A stretch of 64,000 nucleotides of DNA from Methylobacterium sp. NEAU K (GCF_030700285.1 NZ_JAUYZJ010000020.1:1-64000), one strand, 5' to 3'; shown: positions 1-7,318, numbered from the stretch's first letter. Program-made: numbers and translations. The notes: a model not told the origin generated them from the letters alone.

Positions 1-1
1 G

Positions 2-27
2 TGATCCTCCCCCGATTTTGCGGACAC
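2..27. repeat. IS3 left terminal inverted repeat
   Basis: The first 13 bases (TGATCCTCCCCCG) match the inverted right end exactly; the following half matches partly (ATTTTGCGGACAC against GTTTCACGGACGC). Confidence 0.85.
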
Positions 28-32
28 GGGGG

Positions 33-893
33 TTAGCTCGCGTTCCGCTCGGCCTGCTCGGGGGTGATGTAGCCGAGAGCCGAATGGATGCGCTGCCGAT
101 TGTAGGAGCCCTCGATGTAGGCGAACAGGTCGCGGCGAGCCTCGTCCCGGGTCGTCCATCGTCGCTGGTGAACGAGTTCGACCTTGAGGGTATGGAAGAA
201 GCTTTCCATGGGAGCGTTGTCGTAACAGCAGCCCGTCCGGCTCATGGAAGGTGTCGCCTTCATGTCGGCGAGCTGTTTGCGATAGGCCTCGGCGGCGTAT
301 TGGCTGCCGCGATCCGAGTGACAGATGAGGCCGGCACCCGGTCTTTGTCGTTGGGCAGCCATCATCAGGGCGGCCGACGTCAGTTCGGTCCGCATGTGAT
401 CGCGCATGGACCAGCCGACGATCTTGCGGGTGGCGAGATCGAGCACGGCAGCCAGGTAGAGACAGCCCTCACCGGTGGGCAGGTAGGTGATATCGGCGAG
501 CCAGACCGTGTTGGGAATCGCAGCCGAGAACTGCTGTTTGAGGAGGTTGGGCGCGATCGGCAGGTCGTGACGGCTGTCGGTCGTGCAGGGCCGGAACCGA
601 CGCCCAGCCAGAGCCCGGATGCCTTGACGGCGCATCAGGCGCTCCACCCGCCCGCGACTGGCCGTTCTGCCCTCCGCGCGCAAAGCCGCATGCACCCGGG
701 GTGAGCCATAGCGCCTATGATGCCCGGTATGGATACGCCGGACGTCGTCGAGGAGCTGACGGTTCGACACCGACCGGGCGCTCTCGGGGCGTGACCGCCA
801 GTCGTAATAGCCGCTGGGGGAGACTTCGAGCACGCGGCACATGAGACGCACCGGCCAGGTGCTCGCATGCTGCTCGATGAAGGCGAACGTCAC
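33..893 (-). CDS. IS3-family transposase OrfB (DDE integrase domain)
   Basis: Catalytic half of the IS3 transposase, 286 aa. It starts with an HTH_21-like segment (VLEVSPSGYYDWRSR), then the rve integrase core. The acidic triad is readable as WLADITYL, CHSDRGSQYA and NAPMESFFHTLKVE. The C-terminus ends YNRQRIHSALGYITPEQAE, as usual for the family. The frame opens with GTG overlapping the orfA stop and has no clear ribosome site; known relatives are expressed as an OrfAB fusion by -1 frameshifting, which the A7 run at 923-929 would allow here. Confidence 0.93.
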   Translation of the reverse strand: MTFAFIEQHASTWPVRLMCRVLEVSPSGYYDWRSRPESARSVSNRQLLDDVRRIHTGHHRRYGSPRVHAALRAEGRTASRGRVERLMRRQGIRALAGRRFRPCTTDSRHDLPIAPNLLKQQFSAAIPNTVWLADITYLPTGEGCLYLAAVLDLATRKIVGWSMRDHMRTELTSAALMMAAQRQRPGAGLICHSDRGSQYAAEAYRKQLADMKATPSMSRTGCCYDNAPMESFFHTLKVELVHQRRWTTRDEARRDLFAYIEGSYNRQRIHSALGYITPEQAERNAS

Positions 894-1216
894 TTGGGCA
901 TCTCCGCGAAGATGCCGATCGCTTTTTTTAGGACGTCGCGCTCCATGCGCGTCCGGTTGAGTTCACGCCGCAGACGAGCGATCTCGGCTGCTTGGTCGGA
1001 GGGGGAAGCCACCGGGCTCGCAGGCACGGCTCCCGGGGACCCTGCTGTCCGCGGTGGTGGGGAGCCTCCCATCAGTGCCGAGCGCCACTACCTCAGCATC
1101 GAGGGTTGGATCCCAAGTTCGGCCGCGATCTGCATCTGCGGCCGGCCGCTGCTTTCCAGCAGGGCCACCGCCTCGCGTTTGAACTCGGGCGTGAACTCGC
1201 GTCTCGTCTTGGCCAT
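890..1216 (-). pseudogene. IS3-family OrfA, interrupted by an amber codon
   Basis: The helix-turn-helix/leucine-zipper half of the transposase. It starts MAKTRREFTPEFKREAVALL and ends RDVLKKAIGIFAEMPK, both standard for IS3-family OrfA. Codon 43 is TAG (bases 1088-1090), giving MLR*WRSALMGG where relatives read through with a lysine or similar. The reading frame is otherwise intact to its stop at 890. As written, neither OrfA nor the OrfAB fusion can be made without suppression, so this copy is probably not autonomous. A sequencing error is the alternative. Confidence 0.85.
923..929 (-). other. A7 slippery run for -1 frameshifting (orfA to orfB)
   Basis: Minus strand reads CTAAAAAAAGCG. Slipping back one base turns the orfA frame KKAIGIF into KKSDRHL, which continues through ...DAQVTFAFIEQ into OrfB, the usual IS3 arrangement. 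Confidence 0.7.
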
Positions 1217-1252
1217 CAAACACCTTCCCCGCCCGTAACGAGCGTATCAGAG

Positions 1253-1278
1253 GCGTCCGTGAAACCGGGGGAGGATCA
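1253..1278. repeat. IS3 right terminal inverted repeat
   Basis: Ends in CGGGGGAGGATCA, the inverse of the left end. Prophage sequence resumes at 1279. Confidence 0.85.
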
Positions 1279-1311
1279 GGGGGGCTTGTCGCGGGCGATC
1301 GATCACAGAAA

Positions 1312-1339
1312 AGCCCGCCGCGGCTGGGCCGGGCGGGCT
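1312..1339 (-). terminator. Rho-independent terminator
   Basis: Stem AGCCCGCC/GGCGGGCT; on the minus strand it is followed by TTTTCTG. It closes the small gene at 1368-1463. Confidence 0.7.
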
Positions 1340-1367
1340 GATGTCCAATCTTGCGTCGCCGAGAGGA

Positions 1368-1463
1368 TCACTCGTCGGCGGAAACTGGCGCCTCGTGGCA
1401 GAGACACGAGAATTCGACCAGACCGGCCAGAACCGCGACAGCAAAGACAGTTTCAACGTCCAT
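1368..1463 (-). CDS. Small hydrophobic protein, 31 aa
   Basis: Reads MDVETVFAVAVLAGLVEFSC then LCHEAPVSADE. One short hydrophobic segment (residues 5-19) and an acidic tail suggest a membrane micro-protein. The start is supported by GGAG six bases upstream of the ATG, and a terminator follows directly. No family recognised. It resembles the neighbouring units in layout: one short gene, one terminator. Confidence 0.45.
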   Translation of the reverse strand: MDVETVFAVAVLAGLVEFSCLCHEAPVSADE

Positions 1464-1557
1464 GGATTGCTCCGGCCTTCAGGCTGAACCTAGAGGTGTA
1501 GACAGGTGGGGCGACAAGCCTGCTCCTCTCTCGATGTTCCAGCTCGGCCAGAGAAAA

Positions 1558-1582
1558 GCCCGCCGCGGCGAACCGGGCGGGC
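1558..1582 (-). terminator. Rho-independent terminator
   Basis: Stem GCCCGCC/GGCGGGC followed on the minus strand by TTTTCTC; just downstream of the DUF3761-like gene. Confidence 0.7.
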
Positions 1583-1587
1583 GAAGG

Positions 1588-1917
1588 CTACGGGCAACAG
1601 GACTGGCTGGCGGAGCTCCAGCAGCCGACACCGCCATGGTGTGAGCATGTGCCCTGGCGATGCTGGCTGAAGCTCCAGTCGCCATCACGACACCGGGCGG
1701 TCGCGTCCGGCGGCTTGGTGCAGCCGCCCCCTGGCTTGGGAGCCTCGCGCTCCGGAACGGGGATGATGCACCCGTCGCTGTTGCGATAATGAGGCCGGCC
1801 GCGGGCTTCATCATCGGTGAACACGGGACATGCGCCGCGAGCCGCAGCATCACCTAGCGGACCCAACAGCACCGCGCCAAACAGTGCGAGCTCGACCAGC
1901 CCGATCTTCATATCCAT
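1588..1917 (-). CDS. Secreted DUF3761-like protein
   Basis: 109 aa. The start at MDMKIGLVELALFGAVLLG gives a clean signal peptide ending near GDAAARG; an upstream in-frame ATG would put 24 extra residues in front of it. The C-terminal part ARCRDGDWSFSQHRQGTCSH followed by HGGVG is the signature of DUF3761, a small secreted domain of unknown role with paired Cys and His. It is flanked by terminators, so it is a single-gene unit. A lysogenic-conversion role is possible but is inference. Confidence 0.75.
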   Translation of the reverse strand: MDMKIGLVELALFGAVLLGPLGDAAARGACPVFTDDEARGRPHYRNSDGCIIPVPEREAPKPGGGCTKPPDATARCRDGDWSFSQHRQGTCSHHGGVGCWSSASQSCCP

Positions 1918-2004
1918 GCTCCGGACCGCATTCGCTCCGGCCAATACGCTACCGGTGTTTCCGGCCACCGGCCGATGTGCGGATTCCACAGCCTGAAACG
2001 AAAA

Positions 2005-2033
2005 AGCCCCGCGCGGCGGCTGCCGGCGGGGCT
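2005..2033 (-). terminator. Rho-independent terminator
   Basis: Stem AGCCCCGC/GCGGGGCT, minus-strand tail TTTTTCGTTTC. It ends the 2191-2409 gene. Confidence 0.75.
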
Positions 2034-2190
2034 AAAGGTTCAGCGGTTGGATTGGATCGAAGCCGCCTTGAGCCCCCGATAGGCAGCGACCGCGGCAGAA
2101 ATTGGCCCGCTGCGGGGCACGGCCGGGAAGGCTTGGGCTCGTGAGGCATGAGCGACGCTTTGAGGAAACAAAGTCCTCAGTGCCTAGCCA

Positions 2191-2409
2191 TCAGTGATGC
2201 GGCCATGCATAGATCTCATGCATGTTGCCCCCAAAACGGAACCAATACACACCTGTGCCAGGTCTTTCGCCGTGCTCAGGGTAGGCCGCGGCAATGCCGG
2301 AGACGATAGACTGAGCTTCGCGGCAGTCACCGATGTCGTAGGCCAACAACTGCGGAGGCCGCCCCTCGCTATCGTCAATTTCTCGCACGAAGATGGAATA
2401 GGATGTCAT
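2191..2409 (-). CDS. Hypothetical protein, 72 aa
   Basis: Starts MTSYSIFVREIDDSEGRPPQ and ends GVYWFRFGGNMHEIYAWPHH. GGAG five bases before the ATG decides this start over the ATG 63 bases further upstream. It is soluble, with alternating charged and aromatic residues, and no family is recognised. A terminator follows 160 bases downstream. Confidence 0.6.
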   Translation of the reverse strand: MTSYSIFVREIDDSEGRPPQLLAYDIGDCREAQSIVSGIAAAYPEHGERPGTGVYWFRFGGNMHEIYAWPHH

Positions 2410-2570
2410 TTCAGCTCCATCGCCGCTAGAATTATGTGTCCATACAAATTTCCCCCACGGCCTGTTGTTCAATGCTGTGAATATAAAGATTAATTGGCCC
2501 TAAATCGAGGAGGCAGCCCAATAACCATTACTCGATGCGGCGTCTGCAGTCGTGAACCGTTTGGATCCTG

Positions 2571-2600
2571 AAACGACGAAAGGCGCCTCGGCCGAAGCCA
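2571..2600. repeat. 30-bp direct repeat, copy 1
   Basis: Begins AAACGACGAAAGGCGCC and matches 3164-3193 at 29 of 30 positions. In copy 2 it forms the left arm and loop of a terminator; here the right arm is degraded. Confidence 0.75.
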
Positions 2601-2730
2601 AAGCGTACAGAAAAGTTCGCGCCGGCTAACCGGACGGGCTCAAGGTTGGGTCTCGGGAGAAGGAGCCAGGATACTCCGCCGATCGTTCGTCGCTACAACA
2701 TGAGGCAGATTCCGCCAGCGGGACACGAGA

Positions 2731-2759
2731 AGCCCCGCGCGGCGCGGGCCGTCGGGGCT
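2731..2759 (-). terminator. Rho-independent terminator
   Basis: Stem AGCCCCG/CGGGGCT, minus-strand tail TCTCGTG. It lies 34 bases after the stop of the 2793-3071 gene. The T-tract is weak. Confidence 0.55.
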
Positions 2760-2792
2760 GGGTATGTGTCCGCGGATGACGTCGATCGGTAG

Positions 2793-3071
2793 CTACTTGC
2801 CACCGCCACCGCCACCGCCTTGGGGCGCCGTGCGTTCTGGCTGGCTAGCGTTGCCCGCAGCCGAGGAACTGTTGGAGCGAGTGTCCGCCGGCTGCCCGGT
2901 TGGCGACCCAGTCACGGCGGCTGGAGCACCGGTTGATCCCGTTTGGGGCGTGACCACACCCGTCGAACTCGGCGGCGGTGCGGCAGGTGCAGTAGTCGGC
3001 GCCTGTGCGTAGGCTGTGCCGCCAAGAAGAGCGACGAGCGGCACGGCAGCCGCGAGAGTGCGATAGAGCAT
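2793..3071 (-). CDS. Secreted Pro/Ser/Gly-rich small protein
   Basis: 92 aa. N-terminal signal peptide MLYRTLAAAVPLVALLGGTA with an AYAQA cleavage region, then a low-complexity chain rich in Ala, Pro, Ser and Thr, ending in a poly-Gly run before Lys (GGGGGGGK). No folded domain can be seen. It is a single-gene unit between terminators and is likely exported by the lysogen; function unknown. Confidence 0.65.
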   Translation of the reverse strand: MLYRTLAAAVPLVALLGGTAYAQAPTTAPAAPPPSSTGVVTPQTGSTGAPAAVTGSPTGQPADTRSNSSSAAGNASQPERTAPQGGGGGGGK

Positions 3072-3163
3072 CAGAACCTCGGATCTCGATGACCGCCTCC
3101 AACGCGCGCGCTGGAATGAAAGTTCAGGTCGGACGATGCGTTCGGGCGGGTCCGGTCTGCCAG

Positions 3164-3193
3164 AAACGACGAAAGGCGCCCCGGCCGAAGCCA
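3164..3193. repeat. 30-bp direct repeat, copy 2
   Basis: Partner of 2571-2600 with one mismatch; contains the left arm of the terminator at 3175-3200. Confidence 0.75.
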
Positions 3194-3200
3194 GGGCGCC
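3175..3200 (-). terminator. Rho-independent terminator at the end of the late operon
   Basis: Stem GGCGCCC/GGGCGCC with minus-strand tail TTTCGTCGTTTCTGG. It follows the 3234-3725 gene and probably ends the lysis/virion transcript. Confidence 0.75.
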
Positions 3201-3233
3201 CGGGACGTTGATCTTTAAGTCAACCGTGGCTGG

Positions 3234-3725
3234 TCAGTGCATCAGGCCGACCTTGGTGAGGACCACGACACCGAAGGCGCCGACGGCGCCGATGAGCGCT
3301 GTCCAGATCCGCTTGTCCATCGCCCCGATCCGCTCCGCCACAGCGTCGATCCGCTCGTGGATCGCCCGGTTGTCCTTGTCGATCTCGGAGCGCGGGACGA
3401 AGGTCGCGATCGCCTGCATGACGTTCGTGTGCCGCGCCTCTGCCGCCGTCTGCGCCGACTTGTTGGCCTCGACGAGCGAGGTCTGGCGCTCCTCGATGCG
3501 CGCCAGCGCGATCAGGATCCGCATCTCGGGGTTGGTGTCGGCGCCGTCGTGACCGGGAGGCATGGCAAAAGCGGTCCTTGGGTTTCGGGCGCGGGAGAGC
3601 AGGCCTTCACCCAGGCCGGGCGTGACGGGCGGCGGCACGCGCGCGGCGACACCCTCCGCGATCAGATCGAGACCCTTGCGCGACACCGCGGGCCGACGGA
3701 CGCGGCGTGACTTCTCGTCGGACAT
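3234..3725 (-). CDS. Coiled-coil protein with C-terminal membrane anchor (lysis-associated)
   Basis: 163 aa. A basic N-terminus is followed by a long helical segment (MRILIALARIEERQTSLVEA onward) with heptad character, then a single membrane helix near the end (TALIGAVGAFGVVVLTKVGL). A coiled coil plus C-terminal TM is the layout of XhlA-type lysis proteins. It is the last gene of the lysis cluster. An internal ATG at 3563 (MPPGHDGADTNPEM) could be the true start. Family assignment is by architecture only. Confidence 0.6.
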   Translation of the reverse strand: MSDEKSRRVRRPAVSRKGLDLIAEGVAARVPPPVTPGLGEGLLSRARNPRTAFAMPPGHDGADTNPEMRILIALARIEERQTSLVEANKSAQTAAEARHTNVMQAIATFVPRSEIDKDNRAIHERIDAVAERIGAMDKRIWTALIGAVGAFGVVVLTKVGLMH

Positions 3726-3776
3726 CAGGCCTCGCAGGGAGACCCTCCCCAGCAGGGGGAGGGCGAGGTGCCGCTG

Positions 3777-4319
3777 CTACGCGGCGAGCTTCTCGGGCGC
3801 AGGGGCCTTCTTCGGAGCCGCCGCGGCGTTCGCGACCTTCTCCAGCGCCGGCACGAGGCTGTTCTCGCGCGTGGCGTCCTCGGGCAGGTGCAGTTCGGCC
3901 CAGATCCACCTCGCGACGCCCTCGGGGCCACCGGCAGCCTTCAGCGCGTAGGCTGCGAGCGCATTCACGTCGGCCTTCCGCATCAGATGATCGACGCCGG
4001 CCGCCACGACCTGGGGCACGCCATCGACGTGAACGACCTTGCCTTTCATGGCACCCGCGACGGCGTTCATGCCGGCGTTGCGCGCCTCGTCGAGTTCGCC
4101 CTTCACGAGCGAGTTGGTGACGACGAGGCCGGCGAGATCGCCCCAGCGCTTCTTGACGTAGAGCGGGATCGCCACGACCGCGATGGCCTCGACGATGTTG
4201 AGGGCGACCCCGACGCACTGGATGACCAGGTCGCCGTAAGGGATCGAGAACGAGCCGTCCGCCGCGAGCGCTGGCGTGGCGATGAGAGCGGCCAGCGCCG
4301 CGAGCAGGAAGCGGTTCAC
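3777..4319 (-). CDS. Putative holin-like membrane protein
   Basis: 180 aa. Signal-like N-terminus (MNRFLLAALAALIATPALAA), a second hydrophobic stretch at about residues 30-55 (VIQCVGVALNIVEAIAVVAI), then a helical soluble part resembling LL-H-type holins (TNSLVKGELDEARNAGMNAV). The C-terminus is a charged Ala/Lys/Pro tail. Its position among lysis genes supports a role in membrane permeabilisation, but no family motif is decisive. Confidence 0.5.
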   Translation of the reverse strand: MNRFLLAALAALIATPALAADGSFSIPYGDLVIQCVGVALNIVEAIAVVAIPLYVKKRWGDLAGLVVTNSLVKGELDEARNAGMNAVAGAMKGKVVHVDGVPQVVAAGVDHLMRKADVNALAAYALKAAGGPEGVARWIWAELHLPEDATRENSLVPALEKVANAAAAPKKAPAPEKLAA

Positions 4320-4379
4320 GATCGTCTCCGGAAAAGGAAGAGGTGCGCCGGAGGACCTGCCGGCGCGGCAGGGAAGGCG

Positions 4380-4634
4380 TCAGGCCTTCGGCGCAGCGGC
4401 CGGAGCGGCCGTCACGGTGGCGTGCGCCGCAATGGCGGTGAAGCCGGCCGAAGCCGCGCCCTCGAGGGCGGTCAGAGCGGCGGAGATCTCACGCTCGGCA
4501 GCGGGAGCCTCGACGGCGAGGACGGCGAGCAGGGTCTGTGCGCCCTTTGTGAGGGCGTTGAACTCGGTGAGCGCAGCCTCAGCGGCCGGGAGGGCCTTCG
4601 TGAGGGCGGCGAAGGTGATCGCGAGAGCGGACAT
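4380..4634 (-). CDS. Ala-rich small protein overlapping the lipoprotein gene
   Basis: 84 aa, MSALAITFAALTKALPAAEA onward: an amphipathic/hydrophobic helix-rich chain with a low-complexity Ala/Pro/Lys end. AGGA precedes the chosen ATG. Its first 56 bases lie inside the lipoprotein gene in another frame, an arrangement known for nested spanin pairs. It could be a holin or antiholin; no family recognised. Confidence 0.5.
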   Translation of the reverse strand: MSALAITFAALTKALPAAEAALTEFNALTKGAQTLLAVLAVEAPAAEREISAALTALEGAASAGFTAIAAHATVTAAPAAAPKA

Positions 4635-4785
4635 CAGGATTCCTGTCGATGGGAGCCGGATCGCCCGCCGGCACGGGATTGAGGGCCGCCCCGATCTCAG
4701 CGGATGCGGCATGGAAGACGTCGGCGCACCCGTTCAGGGCAGCGAGGCAGGCGAGCGCCAGCGCTGCGCGGGTGTGCGCGTTCAC
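4579..4785 (-). CDS. Small lipoprotein, candidate outer-membrane spanin
   Basis: 68 aa. A signal sequence ending in the lipobox LAALNGC (residues 14-20) predicts lipidation at Cys20. The rest is short and rich in Pro and Asp/Arg. Size, lipobox and overlap with a neighbouring gene fit Rz1-type o-spanins, which join with an inner-membrane partner to fuse the envelopes at lysis. It follows the muramidase gene by 4 bases. The partner would be 4380-4634 or 3234-3725; this pairing is inference. Confidence 0.6.
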   Translation of the reverse strand: MNAHTRAALALACLAALNGCADVFHAASAEIGAALNPVPAGDPAPIDRNPDVRSRDHLRRPHEGPPGR

Positions 4786-4789
4786 GGGG

Positions 4790-5239
4790 TCAGTGATGGG
4801 CGGCGCGGATCGCGGCGAGCGCGCGCTGCCCGTAGGTCAGCCGGTCACCCATGCTGACGATGCCGGCGCCCTCGTACATCTTCTCGAAGGCGACCACGGC
4901 CGCGTTGAGGGTCAGGACCTGCTTCAGGCGACGCAGCGTGCTGGCGTAGGTCGTCGTCAGCTCGTGGACCATGAAGCCGTAGGAGGCCTCGTCCGAATAC
5001 GGCTGGAGGTGCTTGGCACGGCACCAGGCCTCGAATGCGACGCGGCGGGCGCCGGTCCACATCGGGAGGCCTTCGCCACCGCGACCACCGCCGACGGGGT
5101 GGATCTCCTGGAAGAAGTGCCAGCCGCCGGACTCGTGCCCGAGGTTGCCGTAGATGCCCGCGGCCTGGAAATCCTTCAGGCCGAGGTCGTGCATCAGCCG
5201 CGGTCCGTAGACCGCGACCTTCGAGGTGAACAGATCCAT
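4790..5239 (-). CDS. Endolysin of the phage tail-lysozyme family
   Basis: 149 aa. The region AAGIYGNLGHESGGWHFFQE is the hallmark of the Phage_lysozyme2/tail-lysozyme fold, with the probable catalytic Glu36 in HES. Such enzymes cleave the glycan strand of peptidoglycan. There is no signal peptide, so it would depend on the neighbouring holin. It sits between the RlpA-like gene and the lipoprotein gene. Confidence 0.8.
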   Translation of the reverse strand: MDLFTSKVAVYGPRLMHDLGLKDFQAAGIYGNLGHESGGWHFFQEIHPVGGGRGGEGLPMWTGARRVAFEAWCRAKHLQPYSDEASYGFMVHELTTTYASTLRRLKQVLTLNAAVVAFEKMYEGAGIVSMGDRLTYGQRALAAIRAAHH

Positions 5240-5255
5240 GGTGGTCTCCGGAGGG

Positions 5256-5660
5256 TCAGCGGACGATGGCGACGCGCGCGCTCACGACACCGCGGTGCTC
5301 GATGCCGAGCTCACGGGCAGCGCCGAGCGAGAGGTCGATGAGGCGGTGCAGCCGGGGATGCGGTCCGCGGTCGTTGATCGGGACGACGACGCTGCGGCCG
5401 GTGGTGAGGTCGGTGACCCGCACGCGCACCGGCTGGCAGTGGCCGGACTCGCGGTTGCGGCGCCGACACAGCGGCAGCGTCCAATGCGCGGCCCCGAACT
5501 CGAGCGGATCGAAGGCGTATCCGTCGGCGCGCACCCGGCCCGACTCGTAGCCGTAGAAGCTCGCTTTGCCGGTCCAGTCGGCCAGGGCCGGGGCGCACGG
5601 GGCCGATCCCGCGAGCGCAACGCACGCGAGGGCGGCCCGCGCCGAGAGGCGCAGGGTCAT
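5256..5660 (-). CDS. RlpA-like secreted double-psi beta-barrel protein
   Basis: 134 aa. Signal peptide MTLRLSARAALACVALAGSA, mature part from about ADWTGKASFYG. RlpA signature elements are in order: ASFYG, FDPLEFGAAHWTLPL, VVVPINDRGPHP, RLIDLSLGAARELG. RlpA proteins are lytic transglycosylases acting on naked glycan. It is inside the lysis cluster and lacks a SPOR domain, so it probably serves as an auxiliary lysis enzyme. AAGAGG lies seven bases before the ATG. Confidence 0.85.
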   Translation of the reverse strand: MTLRLSARAALACVALAGSAPCAPALADWTGKASFYGYESGRVRADGYAFDPLEFGAAHWTLPLCRRRNRESGHCQPVRVRVTDLTTGRSVVVPINDRGPHPRLHRLIDLSLGAARELGIEHRGVVSARVAIVR

Positions 5661-5710
5661 CAGAACCTCTTGAGAGGGGAGCTTAGGAGGGGAGCTTGGC
5701 TCCCCGAGGA

Positions 5711-6364
5711 TCAGGCAGCGGCCGCGACCTGGGCGGGCGGCGCGACGGCCGCGACGGCATCCGCGATCAGCTTGGCCACGTCCGCGTCGGACATGGCGAT
5801 ACCCTGCTGAGCGAGACCGGCGATGGCGACTTGGATCAGCGGATCGGACTTCTGAACCGAGACGGCCAGATCCCATTCCTCCTGCATGTCGGCGTTGGAA
5901 GCGATCATCTCCCGCACGGTCGGCCAAAGGTTGCGCTGATCAAATGCGCGCTTCAGCCCGAGCTTCGTGCATGAGGTCGGCGGCGGCGGGGTCGGGGCCA
6001 CCGGTGCTGAGAAGGTGAGGCTCACCGGGTCGAAGGTCATCTCCTCGAACAGGCCGAGCGGATTGGCTTCGGTCGGATCGACGCCGCTGATCTCGATCAG
6101 CCGCTGCCCGGACGGAAACAGCATCGAGGGATCACGACCCACCGCCTTGACCGACTCAACGCCGGTGGCCGGGTTCTTCAGCGTCGTGGCGAGCACGGAC
6201 CCGGCCGCGAACGATCGAGCGCCGCCGCGGTAGGTGTACCAATCCACGCCGGACGCATCGCTGCGCAGGAACTTGATACTGTTCCCGAGCGCAGCGGCCC
6301 ATTGCGGCATGGGGTTCGGCGTGTAGGGCGACCATGTGCCGTGTTCTTTCAACGTGTAGGTCAT
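5711..6364 (-). CDS. Phage hypothetical protein, tail-fibre region
   Basis: 217 aa. The N-terminal half is beta-rich with several Trp/Tyr (HGTWSPYTPNPMPQWAAALG); a Pro-rich hinge (PTPPPP, near residue 125) precedes a helical C-terminus (RNLWPTVREMIASNADMQEE) that ends in an Ala-rich stretch. It lies directly after the putative fibre gene 6375-7172 with a 10-base gap, so it may be a fibre-associated or chaperone protein. No family recognised. Confidence 0.6.
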   Translation of the reverse strand: MTYTLKEHGTWSPYTPNPMPQWAAALGNSIKFLRSDASGVDWYTYRGGARSFAAGSVLATTLKNPATGVESVKAVGRDPSMLFPSGQRLIEISGVDPTEANPLGLFEEMTFDPVSLTFSAPVAPTPPPPTSCTKLGLKRAFDQRNLWPTVREMIASNADMQEEWDLAVSVQKSDPLIQVAIAGLAQQGIAMSDADVAKLIADAVAAVAPPAQVAAAA

Positions 6365-6374
6365 CGTCTATCCC

Positions 6375-7172
6375 TCACGATGCCGCGCCCACGGTGACCC
6401 ATCCCTGATTTGGGATGTACACCTGCAGGTTCCGGTAGCGATATGCGAACGGAGCGGCGCCGTATTGTCCGTCTGCAGTATAGAACGCCCAACTCCAGTA
6501 ATCGCACGACATCGCTTGGCCGCCGAACGGACTTGTAAAGCCACCTTGGCCAGGCGCCTGAATACAACTTATCGAGCCGGCATAGACCCACCGCATCCCC
6601 TGAACGCAATTGTTGGCATAGGCTGCGGCGCGGCTTTCGATCCGGGCGTAGATGGCGCTGAGATCCACCTGCGGCAGATCGGACGAGACCAAGTCGAGCA
6701 CGCGAACGCGCGTGACCTTCGTGTCCGTGCTCGCAGCCATGTCCGCGAGCACGAGGACCGGCGTTCCAGCGACCAGATCGCCATCAGCCAGAGCAGCCCC
6801 GCTTCGGCGCAAGATCGGCCCACAGTCGAAGCCGTCGACCTTGAGGTGCGGGACATTGGTGGCTGAGCCCGAGAGCGCCGTCCCGAATAAGAGCCGCAGC
6901 AGAAACGGCTTGGTGATCGCCGCCGGCACGCCGTTGATGCCGGTGGTGATGTCGATCAGCCCCTCGTTCGTCGAGACCGAGTAGACGTTGCTCGCCCCGA
7001 GTGTCGCGACGAGCTCGCCGAGGTCATCGTCGCGTGCGAGCGCCTCGGTCTCCATGAGACCGCGGATCGCGCCGAGCACCGTGTTGGCCGGGCGACCCGG
7101 GCGGAGATCCGCGTTCGGGTCCGATGAGCCGTTGTTGGCCGCAAACTCCGACCAATGGTGGGGTCCACTCAT
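6375..7172 (-). CDS. Putative virion/tail-fibre protein
   Basis: 265 aa from MSGPHHWSEFAANNGSSDPN. Small repeated beta elements, an N-terminal attachment-like part and a C-terminus rich in Tyr/Trp (AYRYRNLQVYIPNQGWVTVG) suggest a receptor-facing domain. The start lies 147 bases downstream of the 42-bp element at 7319-7360, so it probably begins its own transcription unit. Function inferred from context and composition only. Confidence 0.55.
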   Translation of the reverse strand: MSGPHHWSEFAANNGSSDPNADLRPGRPANTVLGAIRGLMETEALARDDDLGELVATLGASNVYSVSTNEGLIDITTGINGVPAAITKPFLLRLLFGTALSGSATNVPHLKVDGFDCGPILRRSGAALADGDLVAGTPVLVLADMAASTDTKVTRVRVLDLVSSDLPQVDLSAIYARIESRAAAYANNCVQGMRWVYAGSISCIQAPGQGGFTSPFGGQAMSCDYWSWAFYTADGQYGAAPFAYRYRNLQVYIPNQGWVTVGAAS

Positions 7173-7274
7173 CGGGCGATCCTCGCGACAGGCGCACGGC
7201 TTCGGGGCGCGCAGGCATCGCCAGCGCGGCGCTGTTCTCGGCAGAGGGGCATGGAAGGCGTCCAGAAACGCGAA

Positions 7275-7296
7275 AGGCCCGCGCGATGGCGGGCCT
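7275..7296 (-). terminator. Hairpin followed by TTTCGCGTTTCTGG
   Basis: Stem AGGCCCGC/GCGGGCCT. It lies between the 42-bp element and the 7172 start, so it would act as an attenuator for that gene or end antisense read-through from the plus-strand cassette. Confidence 0.65.
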
Positions 7297-7318
7297 CTCA
7301 GGGTCGGGCGCATAGCGC

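Larger units (their letters stand above)
2..1278 (-). mobile_element. Complete IS3-family insertion sequence
   Basis: A 1277-bp element bounded by imperfect inverted repeats that begin TGATCCTCCCCCG and end with the complementary CGGGGGAGGATCA, giving the 5'-TG...CA-3' ends usual for IS3-family elements. It carries the two overlapping frames orfA (890-1216) and orfB (33-893) on the minus strand with an A7 slippery run between them. Only one base lies left of the element in the window, so the target duplication cannot be checked. orfA has an in-frame stop, so this copy may need help from another copy to move. Confidence 0.93.
2410..2792. other. Gene-poor stretch with terminator and a decayed repeat
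   Basis: No convincing gene. It contains the repeat at 2571-2600, which resembles the terminator at 3175-3200 but has lost the right half of the stem, and an intact terminator at 2731-2759. It looks like the remains of a deleted small gene unit. Confidence 0.5.
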
